From positions 79,486,001-79,550,000 of the forward strand of contig NC_072895.1 of assembly GCF_027943255.1 (NCBI RefSeq): a DNA stretch of 64,000 bases. The letters are read 5' to 3'. The translations under genes and the position numbers were made by a program. The first letter of the stretch is position 1; each line of letters opens with the position of its first letter. Below, one piece after another: positions 1 to 9,444 of this stretch. The stretch is from Anastrepha obliqua. Lineage: Eukaryota; Arthropoda; Insecta; Diptera; Tephritidae. The notes under the pieces are model-generated. The model was given only the letters and a program-made list of their open reading frames with translations. It did no database searches and was not told the origin of the DNA.

Positions 1-297
1 GTTGATGCGAAACTCCAGCATGTGAGAGTGCGTTACTTTGCGAAAAAAGTAAGAGAAACTGGGTTGCTTATTGACAAACCAACGCCGTGGGATTATTATC
101 TTTGGGGTGCCGTCCAAGACCAGTGTTATGCCAACAAACCAGCAACAATTGATGCATTGAAAACCAACATACGCGATGTCATAGCTGAAATACAGCCACA
201 GCCAATGGAAAATGTGTTGAAAAATTGGACCGATCGTATGGGATGGTGCATGGCTAGCCGAGGCAGCCACATGAATGAAGTTGTATTCCATCATTAA
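1..297 (+). pseudogene. mariner-like transposase, C-terminal fragment
   Basis: The readable protein (about 91 residues from position 22) has the mariner transposase C-terminal signature: a TPWDYYLWG motif, a CYANKPATIDAL stretch, and an amphipathic segment ending in NWTDRM and a HMNEVVFHH tail. The Asp of PWDYYLWG fits the last residue of the mariner catalytic triad. The N-terminal DNA-binding domain and first catalytic Asp are absent or lie outside the window, so this is a partial copy cut by the window edge. About 120 bp of non-coding 3' sequence follow, up to roughly position 420, with no clear inverted-repeat partner here. Confidence 0.8.
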
Positions 298-951
298 CCG
301 GAAGGATTATACTTCAAAATAAAATATGGAAAAATATTGAGTAGTTTCTTTTTTATAGCATTTTTAATTCCGTAAAGTTATATGGTGGACCCTTTATAAT
401 AAAATTCTGACGCTCTATAAAAATTTTTGTTTTTGAGAGCTTGTGTTATAAATGCTTAAGAAAACAAATTTTTCTTAAAAAATATGTCAAGGCAAGCGAG
501 GCGAGATAAATATTAAAAATAATATTACTAGCAGTAATATTCCACAGAATTTGGAATACATTGTTGGACACGCATACTTGGACGGTACATTTTTACTGAT
601 AATGTAATTTAATATGCATTACCAGTAAACTTTTACAGATTACTGAAAAAATAGAAGTAATCAGTAATTATTTACCAGTAAAATTTTTATTATTTACTGA
701 AAATTTCTACTGGCAGTTTAAAATCAATGCACAATCACCAAATTGTGTAAATTGGAGTTTGGGAATTTCATTTTAATAAACTGTATACCGCCTTTGCAGC
801 TTGAAAATGCGCATTTCATCTTTTATTTTTATTATTTTATAAATCTGAATTTGTATTGAAGGTAGTTGAAAAATAAATGCCTAACATGGCTACTAATGTC
901 CATAAGTGAAGTGCCTTCTTTTTGCATCAGGTGCAAGCCATTAAAATATAT

Positions 952-1217
952 ACATATCGCACCCTAAATACAAAAGGGTTACAACTCAAAATTTTCCACA
1001 CTCGAGCTTGACTTGTTTACAGTAGCACAGACAACAAACTATGTTACATATCACGCTGAAATTTGCCATGCAAGCTTATAACAGTCCTACCAAAAAACAA
1101 AAAATTTATTTTTGCCATATGTCATCCGCGGACCGTTTTATTGATAACGTCTCGTTCATATTTGAGCAGAAGCTACATTTTGAGTTGTGACCCTTTTGTA
1201 TTTAGGGTGCGATATGT
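952..1217. mobile_element. MITE with ~41-bp near-perfect terminal inverted repeats
   Basis: The left end (952-993, beginning ACATATCGCACCC) is repeated in inverted orientation at the right end (1176-1217), with about one mismatch over 41 bp. The interior of about 180 bp has no long open frame. The structure is that of a non-autonomous DNA transposon. The ends (ATATCG followed by a C-rich run) resemble those of a second MITE at 53928-54200, so the two may belong to one superfamily. Confidence 0.75.
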
Positions 1218-3599
1218 AAATAAACACATAAAGTCGTTATTAATCGTTAGTTTTATTTTGCATTAACTTATTCAGTTTGTTTTTTTATGAACTTGTTTTT
1301 GTTACCCACTTTTTACTTATATAGTTTAGACTGATTCTGCTTTTTTTATGGCACGTATGTGTATATGGGTGATAAAGGCCTACTGGAGAACCGAGTACCC
1401 ATTACTAACTTCGGTAATGCACATTTTATAAATGAAAAACTCAATGGGGGTGTGGAAACTTAAAATTTCCAATTTTTGCATAAAAAATACCCAATTCGTG
1501 TCTCTGCCGGTGTGGCATCACTGACGGAAGTTATAAAAATGCACATTCGCACGAAAAAAGAGGTACTAGTAGTTTATGGTATTTGACATGAAATTCAGTG
1601 ATTTATGAACGTGATTATGATGCCAAACAAGCAGGCAAATCGAATTGGCTTGCCATTCTTCTCACCATTCCACATTTGGTCGGTTAATGCTTACAGAAAA
1701 AGGCGAATCTATCAAAGTTGATATCTGTAGGCCAGCTGATTTTTTTCTTTAGTATGTATGTTAGGATGTCAGCACAAAATGAAATGGCGGAAACTCGTTC
1801 TATTCGCATTATCGTCGAATGCTGTTATCTCAAATTGTATGTCGACTGTTCACGTAGTTCGTTCTTTTCTTTTCTACTTTATTTTGTCGAGACATTCTAA
1901 TATACACAACGTTGTTGTTAGTCTAGTGCCACCACCTTTAATAGATACGTTTTGGAAGCACTCCTTCTCGGTCAACAGAGCATTTTGGATCGAATCGATA
2001 TGACGTTATTATAATCCACAAATTTATCGATTTCTTTCGAAAACGGGATACATCATTTACAGGGAAGGTTAGTTAGCGTGATGTCTTCTTAATTTTTTTG
2101 AAAAATAAACCTTTGGAACGACTTGAAAAAAATAGTTCACTGTAAAATATCAAAACATATGTCAAATTGCCTGATTAATATATTTTTCTAGTAATTGCAA
2201 TAAAGTTTCGTTTACGACCTGTGGAAATGGCTACTCGGTTATGCAAACTTACATGTCAATTTGTAACACTTTTGTAATTTCAATTATTTATATTGACGTG
2301 TAGAATTCAATGAAAATTTGATAAGAGGAAATTGAAGAGAAATTTTCCAACTATTTTTTTTTTTTTGTTGTTTTTTAAATATTTTTCAACATACAATTTC
2401 ATTGTAGGTAATTAAACAATATTTGTTTCAGCTTTCTCACAGGCTTCACGTCTATGACAATGTAAAATATGTCTTACCGTCTTTGAGTCACTTTAGAAAT
2501 ATTAAATATGCAATTTTTTTTTTACAGAGTGATACATTAAAATTCAAACATCAGCAACTTTCAACTATAATTGTTAGCTACTTCAAAAAAAATGTATGTA
2601 TCACAAACAAAAACAAAACGAAGATGTACGAACGGTCAAAACAAGAACTTATCCAACTCACCGCAATCACTGACGACACATACTTACACAAATGTGTGTA
2701 TGCGGACCGAGAGCTATGTAAGTACGAATGTGCACGATAGTACTTTGCAAAAGCATAATCAATGGCCAAACATTTAGCCAAATGCACTGTTTTCTTTTTT
2801 GGTGATCTGCTAACAGTGCAAATCCAACTAAAACTTACCAGTGCGAGTTTTTTGAAGATTAATTTATGTTATTTTTTGTATACTATTAAAACACGATATC
2901 ACTCAAGTTGTTATTACGCATTTAGTCTGCCATCTCGCGTGGGTTCACAAAGAATGCGATAGGACGTTGAGCTGCGAGGTGAAAAAGAAATAGTGTAAAA
3001 TGAAACGGAATGGCGTCATTACGTGTCAAGGCGAATATAATTTGCTGCTTAGATGCTGTTGTTTTGAATTTGGTCATATAAACTGTGAATCATTTTATAC
3101 TCATAAAACGTGTAAAACTATTTCAATGAAGCAAAAAATTAAGGCTCTTTTAAACATGACGCATGAACAAGCGCGTCTTCCATGAAAGGAAAATATAACA
3201 TTAAAAGTAAAACCTTTAACAAGAATGTACAGCTGTATTTCAATGCATTCTTATGCCGCGTGTCAAAGAAATACTGTACAAATGGCAATTGAGCTATGCA
3301 TTTTAGGAAAGTCGATAACTAAATACTGGGAAATTTTACCACGTGGAACGAGGCGGAATATGAATTATGAAAACGGAACGAAAAATGAAATGGCGTCTCG
3401 AGCGTCGCCATTTTAAATTAAGCGCCAAGCAGTGAGATAGGGTACGTGAATCCCAATGGAGCATTTTAATATTTTCTATTCGCCTTGTTCGGTGCAATGC
3501 CCGTGTATTTTTGTATTTTTCAGAATTCCGAAAACTTGCGTTCACAATAAACATCAGAGATCGCAGCGCATTATGGCTCAATAATAATACATACATATA
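1218..3599. other. Gene-free AT-rich stretch
   Basis: Only short open frames occur, in several registers, with no family resemblance and no usable splice structure. There are homopolymer runs and no clear repeat family. Nothing is called here. Confidence 0.5.
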
Positions 3600-3607
3600 T
3601 ATATACA

Positions 3608-4134
3608 TATAACTGGTGCTTACACCCTTTTTGGGTGTTTCGTCGAGCTCCTTCTATTTGTGGTGTATGTCTTGATGTTCACAAATGGAGGGACCAACAG
3701 TTTAACCCTTTCAATACTAACGGGACACATACATACGTCCCAATGAGTGTTTTCGTTTTACTAAATGCCAAATATTTCTTTGCATCGCTATGTATTTTCT
3801 TCCCATCAGTTTTTTACGAGATATACCATCAATTATGCTCCGTATGACCCGTTATACTTTGTATTTTTCTCTACACATGTTTTGCAGTCGTAGTTAAATC
3901 GTAGCACGTGCTAGGTCAGTAAGTGGAAAAACGACAACTATAGATCTACTGAGTGTTCATTACGGGTGGGACAGTGTCTTCCCAGGACATTTTCTCAATT
4001 CCTAGAAATAATTTCTTTATTTATACAAGAGGACATACTATTTAGATCACTAGTAATAACTTTTCATGGTTAAATATTTTTTCCCCTTAAAAAAAATCCG
4101 TTTTGAAAGGGTTAAGCCGCCTTCGAACGGCAAA
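3608..4134 (-). mobile_element. SINE-A fragment interrupted by a TTAA-type MITE
   Basis: Positions 3608-3701 and 4116-4134 are the two halves of one SINE-A copy (tRNA-headed SINE, best seen at 24951-25260). The first half carries the GGTGTTT.GTCGAGCTCCT and CTTGATGTTcacAAATGGAGGGACC blocks. The second half resumes with AAGCCGcCTtCGAACGGCAaATA. Between them lies a separate element flanked by TTAA on both sides (3702-4115). The orientation is assigned from the tRNA-like head of complete copies, which read on the minus strand. The head is missing from this copy. Confidence 0.75.
3702..4115. mobile_element. piggyBac-like (TTAA) MITE
   Basis: The element is bounded by TTAA at 3702-3705 and 4112-4115. 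Its ends are CCCTTTCAA.. on the left and the complement TTGAAAGGG on the right, matching the TTAA-CCCTTT end type of the piggyBac superfamily. The interior of about 400 bp has no transposase frame. It sits cleanly inside a SINE-A copy, so the insertion is younger than that SINE. The superfamily is assigned from target site and end sequence only. Confidence 0.65.
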
Positions 4135-4778
4135 TACATCAGTGTCGATAAATGGAATTGTTTAAATCACAACTAATATATAGACTTTGTGTCCTATCTG
4201 ATTTAAACCCGCCATTACATTTGGCTAAAAACCGTAAGATCAAATTGCATCCAGTACGTGAAAGGACACCACACTTATTATTAATTCTTGGTTATGTAGA
4301 GTTTATGGGTACATAGTCGATACCTAATCAAATTAATAAATGTGAGTGTAAAGGTTAAATTAGGAAGGACTGCCTGACCGGGACGGTTAAAAACAGAGTT
4401 ACCAGCCCATTCACCTAGAATCATTGCAATTTAGCGAGAAATATTTTGTTTTCAGCAATTTTAAAGCGCTAATTAAGATTTCTGATCCAATTTTTTTTTT
4501 TAATTTTTATTTTATTACATAATATTCAAATAAATAAATAATAATATTTGACGTTCACATAACTGAGGATTTCGCATCCAGCAGAGCGGTCATCTTATAT
4601 TCATCAAAAGATGTGACGTCATGCGCAGTCTTAATTTCTTGGAGAACGGGCCCACAATGTATTATCAGGTACCGGATGCAGACAAGCATATATAGAGGTA
4701 ATCTGTGGAAATTGAATAATTTTTCAATATCAATTTGTTTCATTTACAATCGAAAGGCAAGCATTTGTTAGTTAAATA

Positions 4779-4860
4779 TCAGTAGGACCTATTTTTGAGG
4801 ATTGGTTGTTGCGGTTTTTGTGAATCATGCCACAAAACTCAGCTTTCCTTGTTTCATCAC
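4779..4860 (-). ncRNA. Box C/D snoRNA, family 2 copy 1 (orphan guide)
   Basis: Read on the minus strand this 82-nt segment starts with a box C (GTGATGA), has an internal CTGA usable as box D' (AAGCTGAG), a C'-like ATGATTCA, and ends with box D in CCTACTGA. The sequence just upstream of box D, AAATAGGTCCTA, is kept in all three copies and is the likely guide. I could not match it to a rRNA or snRNA site from memory. It lies in the intron downstream of a host exon ending near 4916. Confidence 0.65.
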
Positions 4861-4915
4861 AAAATTAAATTATTTTATCAGATAAAACTAAAAATTTGGG
4901 CTCACCTTTGTTCCT

Positions 4916-4985
4916 TTCAACACAATCATAGCGTTTTTTAAAATGGCGTCGTGCAGCAAACTATAGGATTGCACCGCGATGCACA
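4916..4985 (-). ncRNA. snoRNA host transcript exon (duplicate of the 5758-5835 exon)
   Basis: On the minus strand the segment ends ...GGAACAAAG followed by the donor GTGAGCCC at 4915. It is clearly homologous to the exon at 5758-5835: both contain the blocks CCTATAGTT and AACGCTATG and end GAAAGGA.CA.AG. The acceptor is not clear because a SINE-A insertion begins just upstream at 5060. No conserved open frame is shared between the two copies, so the exon looks non-coding. Confidence 0.45.
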
Positions 4986-5059
4986 GACCCGAGGTGGGGT
5001 TACCATCAGACCGTTAACCGGCTCTCAGCGGTTTTGTAGGAGCCAGCTGATTAGCTAAT

Positions 5060-5357
5060 GTATATATGTATATAAATTTGGCGCGTACATTCGTTTGGGT
5101 GTTTGGCCGAACTCCTCCTCCTATTTGTGGTGTGCGTCTTGATGTTGTTCCACAAATGGAGGAACCTACAGTGTCAAGCCGATTCCGAACGCCACATATG
5201 TATTTCATAGCAGAAATACACTCGAAGGTTTGCCAGTACCTGCCGAGGGCTACTAGAAACAACTTTTTCTTTGTTTTGGTGTTTCATCGAGATTTTAAGT
5301 TACGTTCTCTCTGGATTCAGTCACGCATCAACCCATTCGGCTACGGCGGCTGCCGTA
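5060..5357 (-). mobile_element. SINE-A, near full length
   Basis: On the minus strand the head resembles a tRNA gene: GCCGTAGCCGAATGGGTTG gives an A-box and the family carries a B-box-like GGTTCGAATCTC (diverged in this copy). The body contains the recurrent blocks ending in TGGCGCGTAC, followed by a TA-rich tail. It is inserted between the two copies of a local duplication in the snoRNA host region. Confidence 0.75.
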
Positions 5358-5631
5358 ACTAACATATACTTAACGACAAAAAATTGAAGCACCCTCCGCT
5401 CATGTCATTTCGGTTTCTTCGGACGTGTGAAATGAGTAGGCTGAATCTCCGATGACGTGGCAGCCGAAGTTACTCTCACAATTTTACTTCGAATGGCCAA
5501 ACCTTATTTTCGATTATCCTTAGAGTTAAGTATGGCCAGATATCGGGTGTGTATCTGTTGAAAATATAATAATTTTTCAATATGAATTTGTTTCATTTAC
5601 AATCGAAAAGCAAGCATTTGTTAGTTAAATA

Positions 5632-5713
5632 TCAGTAGGACCTATTTTTGAGGATTGGTTGTTGCGGTTTATGTGAATCATGCCACAAAACTCAGCTTTC
5701 CTTTTTTCATCAC
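5632..5713 (-). ncRNA. Box C/D snoRNA, family 2 copy 2 (orphan guide)
   Basis: Nearly identical to the copy at 4779-4860 on the minus strand. Box C is GTGATGA, the internal box is AGCTGAG, the central block CATGATTCACA.AAACCGCAAC is kept, and box D is CCTACTGA. It lies immediately downstream of host exon 5758-5835 in the intron. Copies 1 and 2 belong to a segmental duplication that also includes the adjacent exon. Confidence 0.7.
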
Positions 5714-5757
5714 AAAATTAAATTATTTGACCAAATAAAACGAAACATTGCACTCAC

Positions 5758-5835
5758 CTCTGCTCCTTTCAAAAGATCCATAGCGTTCTTTAAGATGACG
5801 TGCAGTGAACTATAGGGTTGAGCACTTTATTTGCG
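5758..5835 (-). ncRNA. snoRNA host transcript exon
   Basis: On the minus strand a pyrimidine-rich TTTCTTTAACAG precedes the exon, and the donor GAG|GTGAGT follows at 5757. The exon is 78 nt, without an evident open frame continued in neighbouring exons. It separates an intron carrying the snoRNA at 5910-5987 from one carrying the snoRNA at 5632-5713. Confidence 0.55.
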
Positions 5836-5909
5836 CTGTTAAAGAAAAAAGTTTTCATTAGATTTTATTGAATAAACTTCACAGATTTTAGTGTAGTTAG
5901 TCGTAATAG

Positions 5910-5987
5910 TCAGTAGGACCTATTTAGATAGTTGTGTTGCGGTTTATGTGAATCATGGCACATAGATCAGAATCCTTTTCTCATCAT
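5910..5987 (-). ncRNA. Box C/D snoRNA, family 2 copy 3 (diverged)
   Basis: On the minus strand it has box C ATGATGA, internal TTCTGAT, and terminal box D CCTACTGA. The box-D-proximal guide AAATAGGTCCTA and the central CATGATTCACA.AAACCGCAACA are conserved with copies 1 and 2. The region next to the internal D' box differs (AAAAGGATT instead of ACAAGGAAAG). This pattern says the box-D guide and central block are under selection and the D' guide is not. Confidence 0.7.
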
Positions 5988-6545
5988 ATAAATTGTTTTT
6001 AATCCATTACTATCGTAGATGTTAAGCATGAATTGTCCTGCATTTTCTAATTGTGCCATTTTTGGTAGAATTCAAGGCCTCTGGTATACATATACGCATA
6101 CGTAACAAGTGTATGAAAAATAGAAAGTAGTCCAAATAAATTCCCCCTTCTATATATTGACAATTCATGTGATTGCCTAGTTGCCGAGTTCTTTACATGC
6201 TATATTTCATGGTAGTTTTGTTTGTAAATCTTTAATTTTGTAATGCTTTCCAAATTTGCTATGACTTTTTTTACGTTTATATCCCAAATCCAAAAGCTCG
6301 TAGTCTGATAAACAAGTGTGATAACCAACACCATACAGAAATAAAATACAACTGGGGACTTAATATTTTACACTAAATAGTTGAATTTTAACAATTTCTG
6401 CAACTTTCAATACGTTCCACAAAAGCTTCGACAACCCATATCTTAAAAACTATAAATTTGCCCAAAAGAAAAAATATCTTCTATATAAATTATAAGCGTG
6501 CTTAGTCAGACGAAAGTTACTATGGCAAGCTTAAGTTAAGCCACA

Positions 6546-6601
6546 CCGTTCTATAAAATAAAACAATTTGTTGTTTCAACAGCATAAAACATTCCCCATA
6601 A
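6546..6601 (-). repeat. Decayed SINE-B 3' end
   Basis: The plus strand reads TTGTTGTTTCAACAGCATAAAACATTCCCCATA in pieces, which is the inverted form of the SINE-B tail (TATGGGGAATGTTTATGCTGCTACAACAAC). The rest of the element is absent. Confidence 0.45.
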
Positions 6602-6715
6602 ATTTTGAATCCTTCAGTAACGTAGAATCAAATATCGCGCTAATGGAAAATTTTGTTTCGCGTAATGGTAGATATTGAGAATTTTTTTTTTTAAATTTTA
6701 CTTACCCATTCATAT

Positions 6716-6760
6716 AATCAAATAAATTCCCCAAAGCATATCTTCCATCTGGATGATGTC
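6716..6760 (-). ncRNA. snoRNA host transcript exon
   Basis: A 45-nt minus-strand exon preceded by AATTGCTTTTAG and followed by the canonical donor G|GTAAGT at 6715. It is flanked by introns with the family 2 copy 3 snoRNA downstream and the family 1 snoRNA at 6831-6903 upstream. Confidence 0.55.
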
Positions 6761-6830
6761 TAAAAGCAATTAATAATAATAATTACTAAGTTGAATTTGT
6801 TGGTTTCAATGCAATTGATCAAAATTAACT

Positions 6831-6903
6831 TCAGTAAGACCAATCAAATCGCATTCAACAGAATTTATTTTTCAGTTAGGGGCGAAAGTTAATTGTTCAT
6901 CAT
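6831..6903 (-). ncRNA. Box C/D snoRNA, family 1 copy 1 (28S rRNA methylation guide)
   Basis: Minus strand: box C ATGATGA, guide CTTTCGCCCCTAA immediately before D' box CTGA, and terminal box D CTTACTGA. The 13-nt guide is perfectly complementary to the conserved eukaryotic 28S rRNA segment UUAGGGGCGAAAG. The box D+5 rule points to the second G of GGGG as the 2'-O-methylated base. I believe this corresponds to yeast 25S Gm867 (snR50) and to the Drosophila Me28S-G1083 snoRNAs; that identification is from memory. Confidence 0.8.
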
Positions 6904-6946
6904 TTAAAATTTACTTTAAACCGAAATTAGTTGAATTAGAACTTAC

Positions 6947-6999
6947 ATCTTTAAGCGAATGATCGAATGAAATGTTTCCTTTTTCATTAAACTACAGAC
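6947..6999 (-). ncRNA. snoRNA host transcript exon
   Basis: A 53-nt minus-strand exon with acceptor TTCTTTTTTAG and donor GAT|GTAAGT. Its first 40 nt and the upstream polypyrimidine tract are homologous to the exon at 8915-8978, so exon plus snoRNA appear to have been duplicated as a unit. Confidence 0.6.
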
Positions 7000-7070
7000 C
7001 TAAAAAAGAAAGAATGAAGCAAAATTAATATTTGTTTGAAATATGCAATAAAAAAATAAGATGCATATAA

Positions 7071-7130
7071 ATTATGATGGATGCAACATGAATATTTTTT
7101 CAGTTAGGGGCGAAAGCATTGTTCGTCATG
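7071..7130 (-). pseudogene. Degenerate family 1 C/D snoRNA copy
   Basis: The minus strand retains the CTTTCGCCCCTAACTGA guide and D' core and the following AAAAAATATTCATGTTG. Box C is damaged (TGACGA instead of TGATGA), bases between box C and the guide are lost, and the 3' half with box D is replaced by unrelated sequence. It sits in the intron just upstream of host exon 6947-6999, at the place expected for a fifth copy. Confidence 0.6.
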
Positions 7131-7491
7131 AAACAAAAGAAAGAAAGAATTTAAATAACCTATTCTAATCGATACAAAATTTAAAAGAATAGCGCCAAAG
7201 CGATTTATCATTTAAACTGACACATAAAATTTTAATTAGAGATTTTAGCATAAAAAAATTGTTATAAAAATTTGGTACATACATTAAAAAAAAAAATAAA
7301 AAAAAAGGATTCTTAAGCATTACCACTAACACCATACGCGCTTTTAGATTGCAACCAAAAGTATATGCACAAACATTTTTACATATTTTTTGATAAGTTA
7401 ATACAATTTGTAAAAATGAATTCATTGTAGCATACTTAAAAAAAAAATGCTGTAACTCCTCTTTTGAAAGCCATTTGTGCGGTTTTTTAAA

Positions 7492-8001
7492 TACAGTCCA
7501 ATCGTGATAGTCCGACACATACGGGACCGACTCGTTGTCGGATTATCAAATATTTCGGACTACCGAAGGTTCCATTTAATCAATGTTATATATTGTAGCT
7601 CGCCCGACTCCGTAGATCTCACTTAGGTAAAGAGGTGTTTCACCACGCTCGTATCGCTGAATTATGGCCCATTTATCATTGTTGTATGTTGTATCAGTGT
7701 CGTATGTTTACGTTTGTTTGACGTCGATGCCATCACTAAGTAAAACCAAATCAGAAAATAACGACACGAAAAGACAGAAAAAAATCACATCAACACCGTC
7801 AGAAATCGCGAGAGAACTGGCGTCGTTCAAATTTAATGACAAATATGTTGTGACCGGGAAACAAAACACAATCTCCCTCTGCTGCTCTGCTACGACTGAT
7901 CAAAATAAAATAATGCCAATTGCATCCATAGACGTTATGAGGTTGTCGGATTACCGAACGTGTCGGATTAAGAAATGTCGGACTATCACGATTGTACTGT
8001 A
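7492..8001 (+). mobile_element. pogo/Tigger-like element, internally deleted
   Basis: The terminal inverted repeats are 25 bp, ACAGT(C/A)CAATCGTGATAG followed by TCCGACA, one mismatch between ends, flanked by TA on both sides as for pogo elements. An internal plus-strand frame from 7664 includes KKITSTPSEIARELAS, reminiscent of an N-terminal helix-turn-helix region, but no catalytic domain remains. A 510-bp element this short must be non-autonomous. It interrupts the snoRNA host region. The superfamily rests on ends and target site. Confidence 0.65.
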
Positions 8002-8014
8002 ATGTTTTGATATT

Positions 8015-8327
8015 TTATTGGTGACAAGACAAAAACACTGGCGGAATAGCCGAAATTGTTAAAAAAAAAGACACAATGGTGCAGGATATTATTACCAAAT
8101 TCATGAAAAACGGTGAACTAGAAAGACCAGGTAGTAGCGGAAGGTCCAAAAACACACCCCTGGCAGAAAAAAAAATTACTCGTTGTATTAAAAAGGACTC
8201 CAAAATTTCAGTTGAAGCTATCGTCAAAGAGCGGAAAGAAGCTGCTAATACAGAAGTCCATACTGAAACTGTACGAAATATTTTACAATATTTACCAGTG
8301 ATAATGATTGTATTTTTTAATGCCTAG
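8015..8327 (+). pseudogene. Tc1/mariner-type transposase, N-terminal fragment
   Basis: A frame from 8076 encodes the linker between the two helix-turn-helix units of a Tc1-like transposase: a basic GSSGRSKNTPL block (GRPKKT-type) followed by ITRCIKKDSKIS and a second HTH region with TVRNIL. The catalytic domain is missing. It lies directly beside the pogo-like element, outside its inverted repeats. Confidence 0.55.
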
Positions 8328-8681
8328 ACTCTGTACAAATTGTATTGTTCTATTAAGAGTTCTTCAATATAAAATATTTATACTTAGAAAGATTTCTACC
8401 AAAAGAAAAAAATACCCCTTCCATTACTTTTGGTTGAAAATTAAAGTTTAAATGATTTTAGAGATAATGTCAAAGGCAAAACCCTTTGGTGTATAAGTTT
8501 TTTTTTTAATTTTTTTTTCCTAATGCCAACCTCTGACCTATATATGTAAATTGGCCTGTATAACTTTAATCAAATCAGATCTATGGGTGGGCGTAATTGG
8601 TTAAAGAATAAATAAGTTAAACATAATACCTTAAATTCAAATATAATAGAGTGTACGACAATATATGGCATCCTTACTTAC

Positions 8682-8725
8682 GTTTTAAAAATAACTTCGA
8701 GGTCGCAAAATAACAAAGTGAATAT
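8682..8725 (-). ncRNA. snoRNA host transcript exon
   Basis: A 44-nt minus-strand exon with acceptor TAAATTTTCAG and donor AAAAC|GTAAGT. The next exon upstream is 8915-8978, and the intron between carries the snoRNA at 8798-8869. Confidence 0.55.
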
Positions 8726-8797
8726 CTGAAAATTTAGAGAGCATTTTTATAGTATCATAAAGAAGGAAGAAAAAAATTAAGTATTGTAAGTTTAAGT

Positions 8798-8869
8798 TCA
8801 GTAAGACCAATCAATCGCATTCAACATGAATATTTTTTTCAGTTAGGGGCGAAAGTTAATTGTTCATCA
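8798..8869 (-). ncRNA. Box C/D snoRNA, family 1 copy 2
   Basis: A 72-nt minus-strand RNA with ATGATGA at the 5' end, guide plus D' box CTTTCGCCCCTAACTGA, and CTTACTGA at the 3' end. The flanks TTTAA and TTAAA can pair as the short terminal stem of C/D snoRNAs. Sequence between the boxes is virtually identical to the copies at 9066 and 9317. Confidence 0.85.
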
Positions 8870-8914
8870 TTTAAAATTTACTTAAAACGAAAAATTTGTT
8901 AAATTAAAACTTAC

Positions 8915-8978
8915 ATTTTTATTTAAAAATTCAGGCAAATGATCGATTGAAATGTTTCCTTTTTCCTTAACTATAGAC
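8915..8978 (-). ncRNA. snoRNA host transcript exon
   Basis: A 64-nt minus-strand exon with acceptor TTCTTTTTTAG and donor AAT|GTAAGT. It is homologous to exon 6947-6999, and both contain GGAAACATTTCA.TCGATCATT. The duplication seems to have carried an exon and a snoRNA together. Confidence 0.6.
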
Positions 8979-9065
8979 CTAAAAAAGAAAGAATGAAGCA
9001 AAGTTAACAACTGTTTCAAAAATACAATAAAAAAAATAAGATGCACAAAAACTATAAAGCATTTT

Positions 9066-9137
9066 TCAGTAAGACCAATCAATCGCATTCAACATGAATA
9101 TTTTTTTCAGTTAGGGGCGAAAGTTAATTGTTCATCA
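9066..9137 (-). ncRNA. Box C/D snoRNA, family 1 copy 3
   Basis: Same 72-nt architecture as copy 2 on the minus strand: GTGATGA, CTTTCGCCCCTAACTGA, CTTACTGA. It lies in the intron between host exons 8915-8978 and 9188-9237. Confidence 0.85.
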
Positions 9138-9187
9138 CGTGCGTATATGTGTATTATTTCATACTTTACTACTTTAAAAAAACTTAC

Positions 9188-9237
9188 TTTTCTAGAATAG
9201 TGCAGACCGTGTAAACCAGCAAATTGGATGCTCTAAA
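9188..9237 (-). ncRNA. snoRNA host transcript exon
   Basis: A 50-nt minus-strand exon with acceptor TTTTTGCAG and donor AAAA|GTAAGT. Introns on both sides each contain a family 1 snoRNA. Confidence 0.55.
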
Positions 9238-9316
9238 CTGCAAAAAGAAATATATATTTTGTTAGTAATATGAATAAATGTATATGAAACGTACATATGT
9301 ATAATAATCATTCAAC

Positions 9317-9388
9317 TCAGTAAGACCAATCAATCGCATTCAACATGAATATTTTTTTCAGTTAGGGGCGAAAGTTAATTATTCATCA
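9317..9388 (-). ncRNA. Box C/D snoRNA, family 1 copy 4
   Basis: Minus strand: GTGATGA, then guide and D' CTTTCGCCCCTAACTGA, then CTTACTGA. One base differs from copies 2 and 3 near box C (AATAA for AACAA). It lies in the intron between host exons 9188-9237 and 9445-9511. Confidence 0.85.
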
Positions 9389-9444
9389 CATTAAAATATA
9401 TATGGTAAAATATGGTAAATAGTTTAGTTATTTGGGAAACTTAC

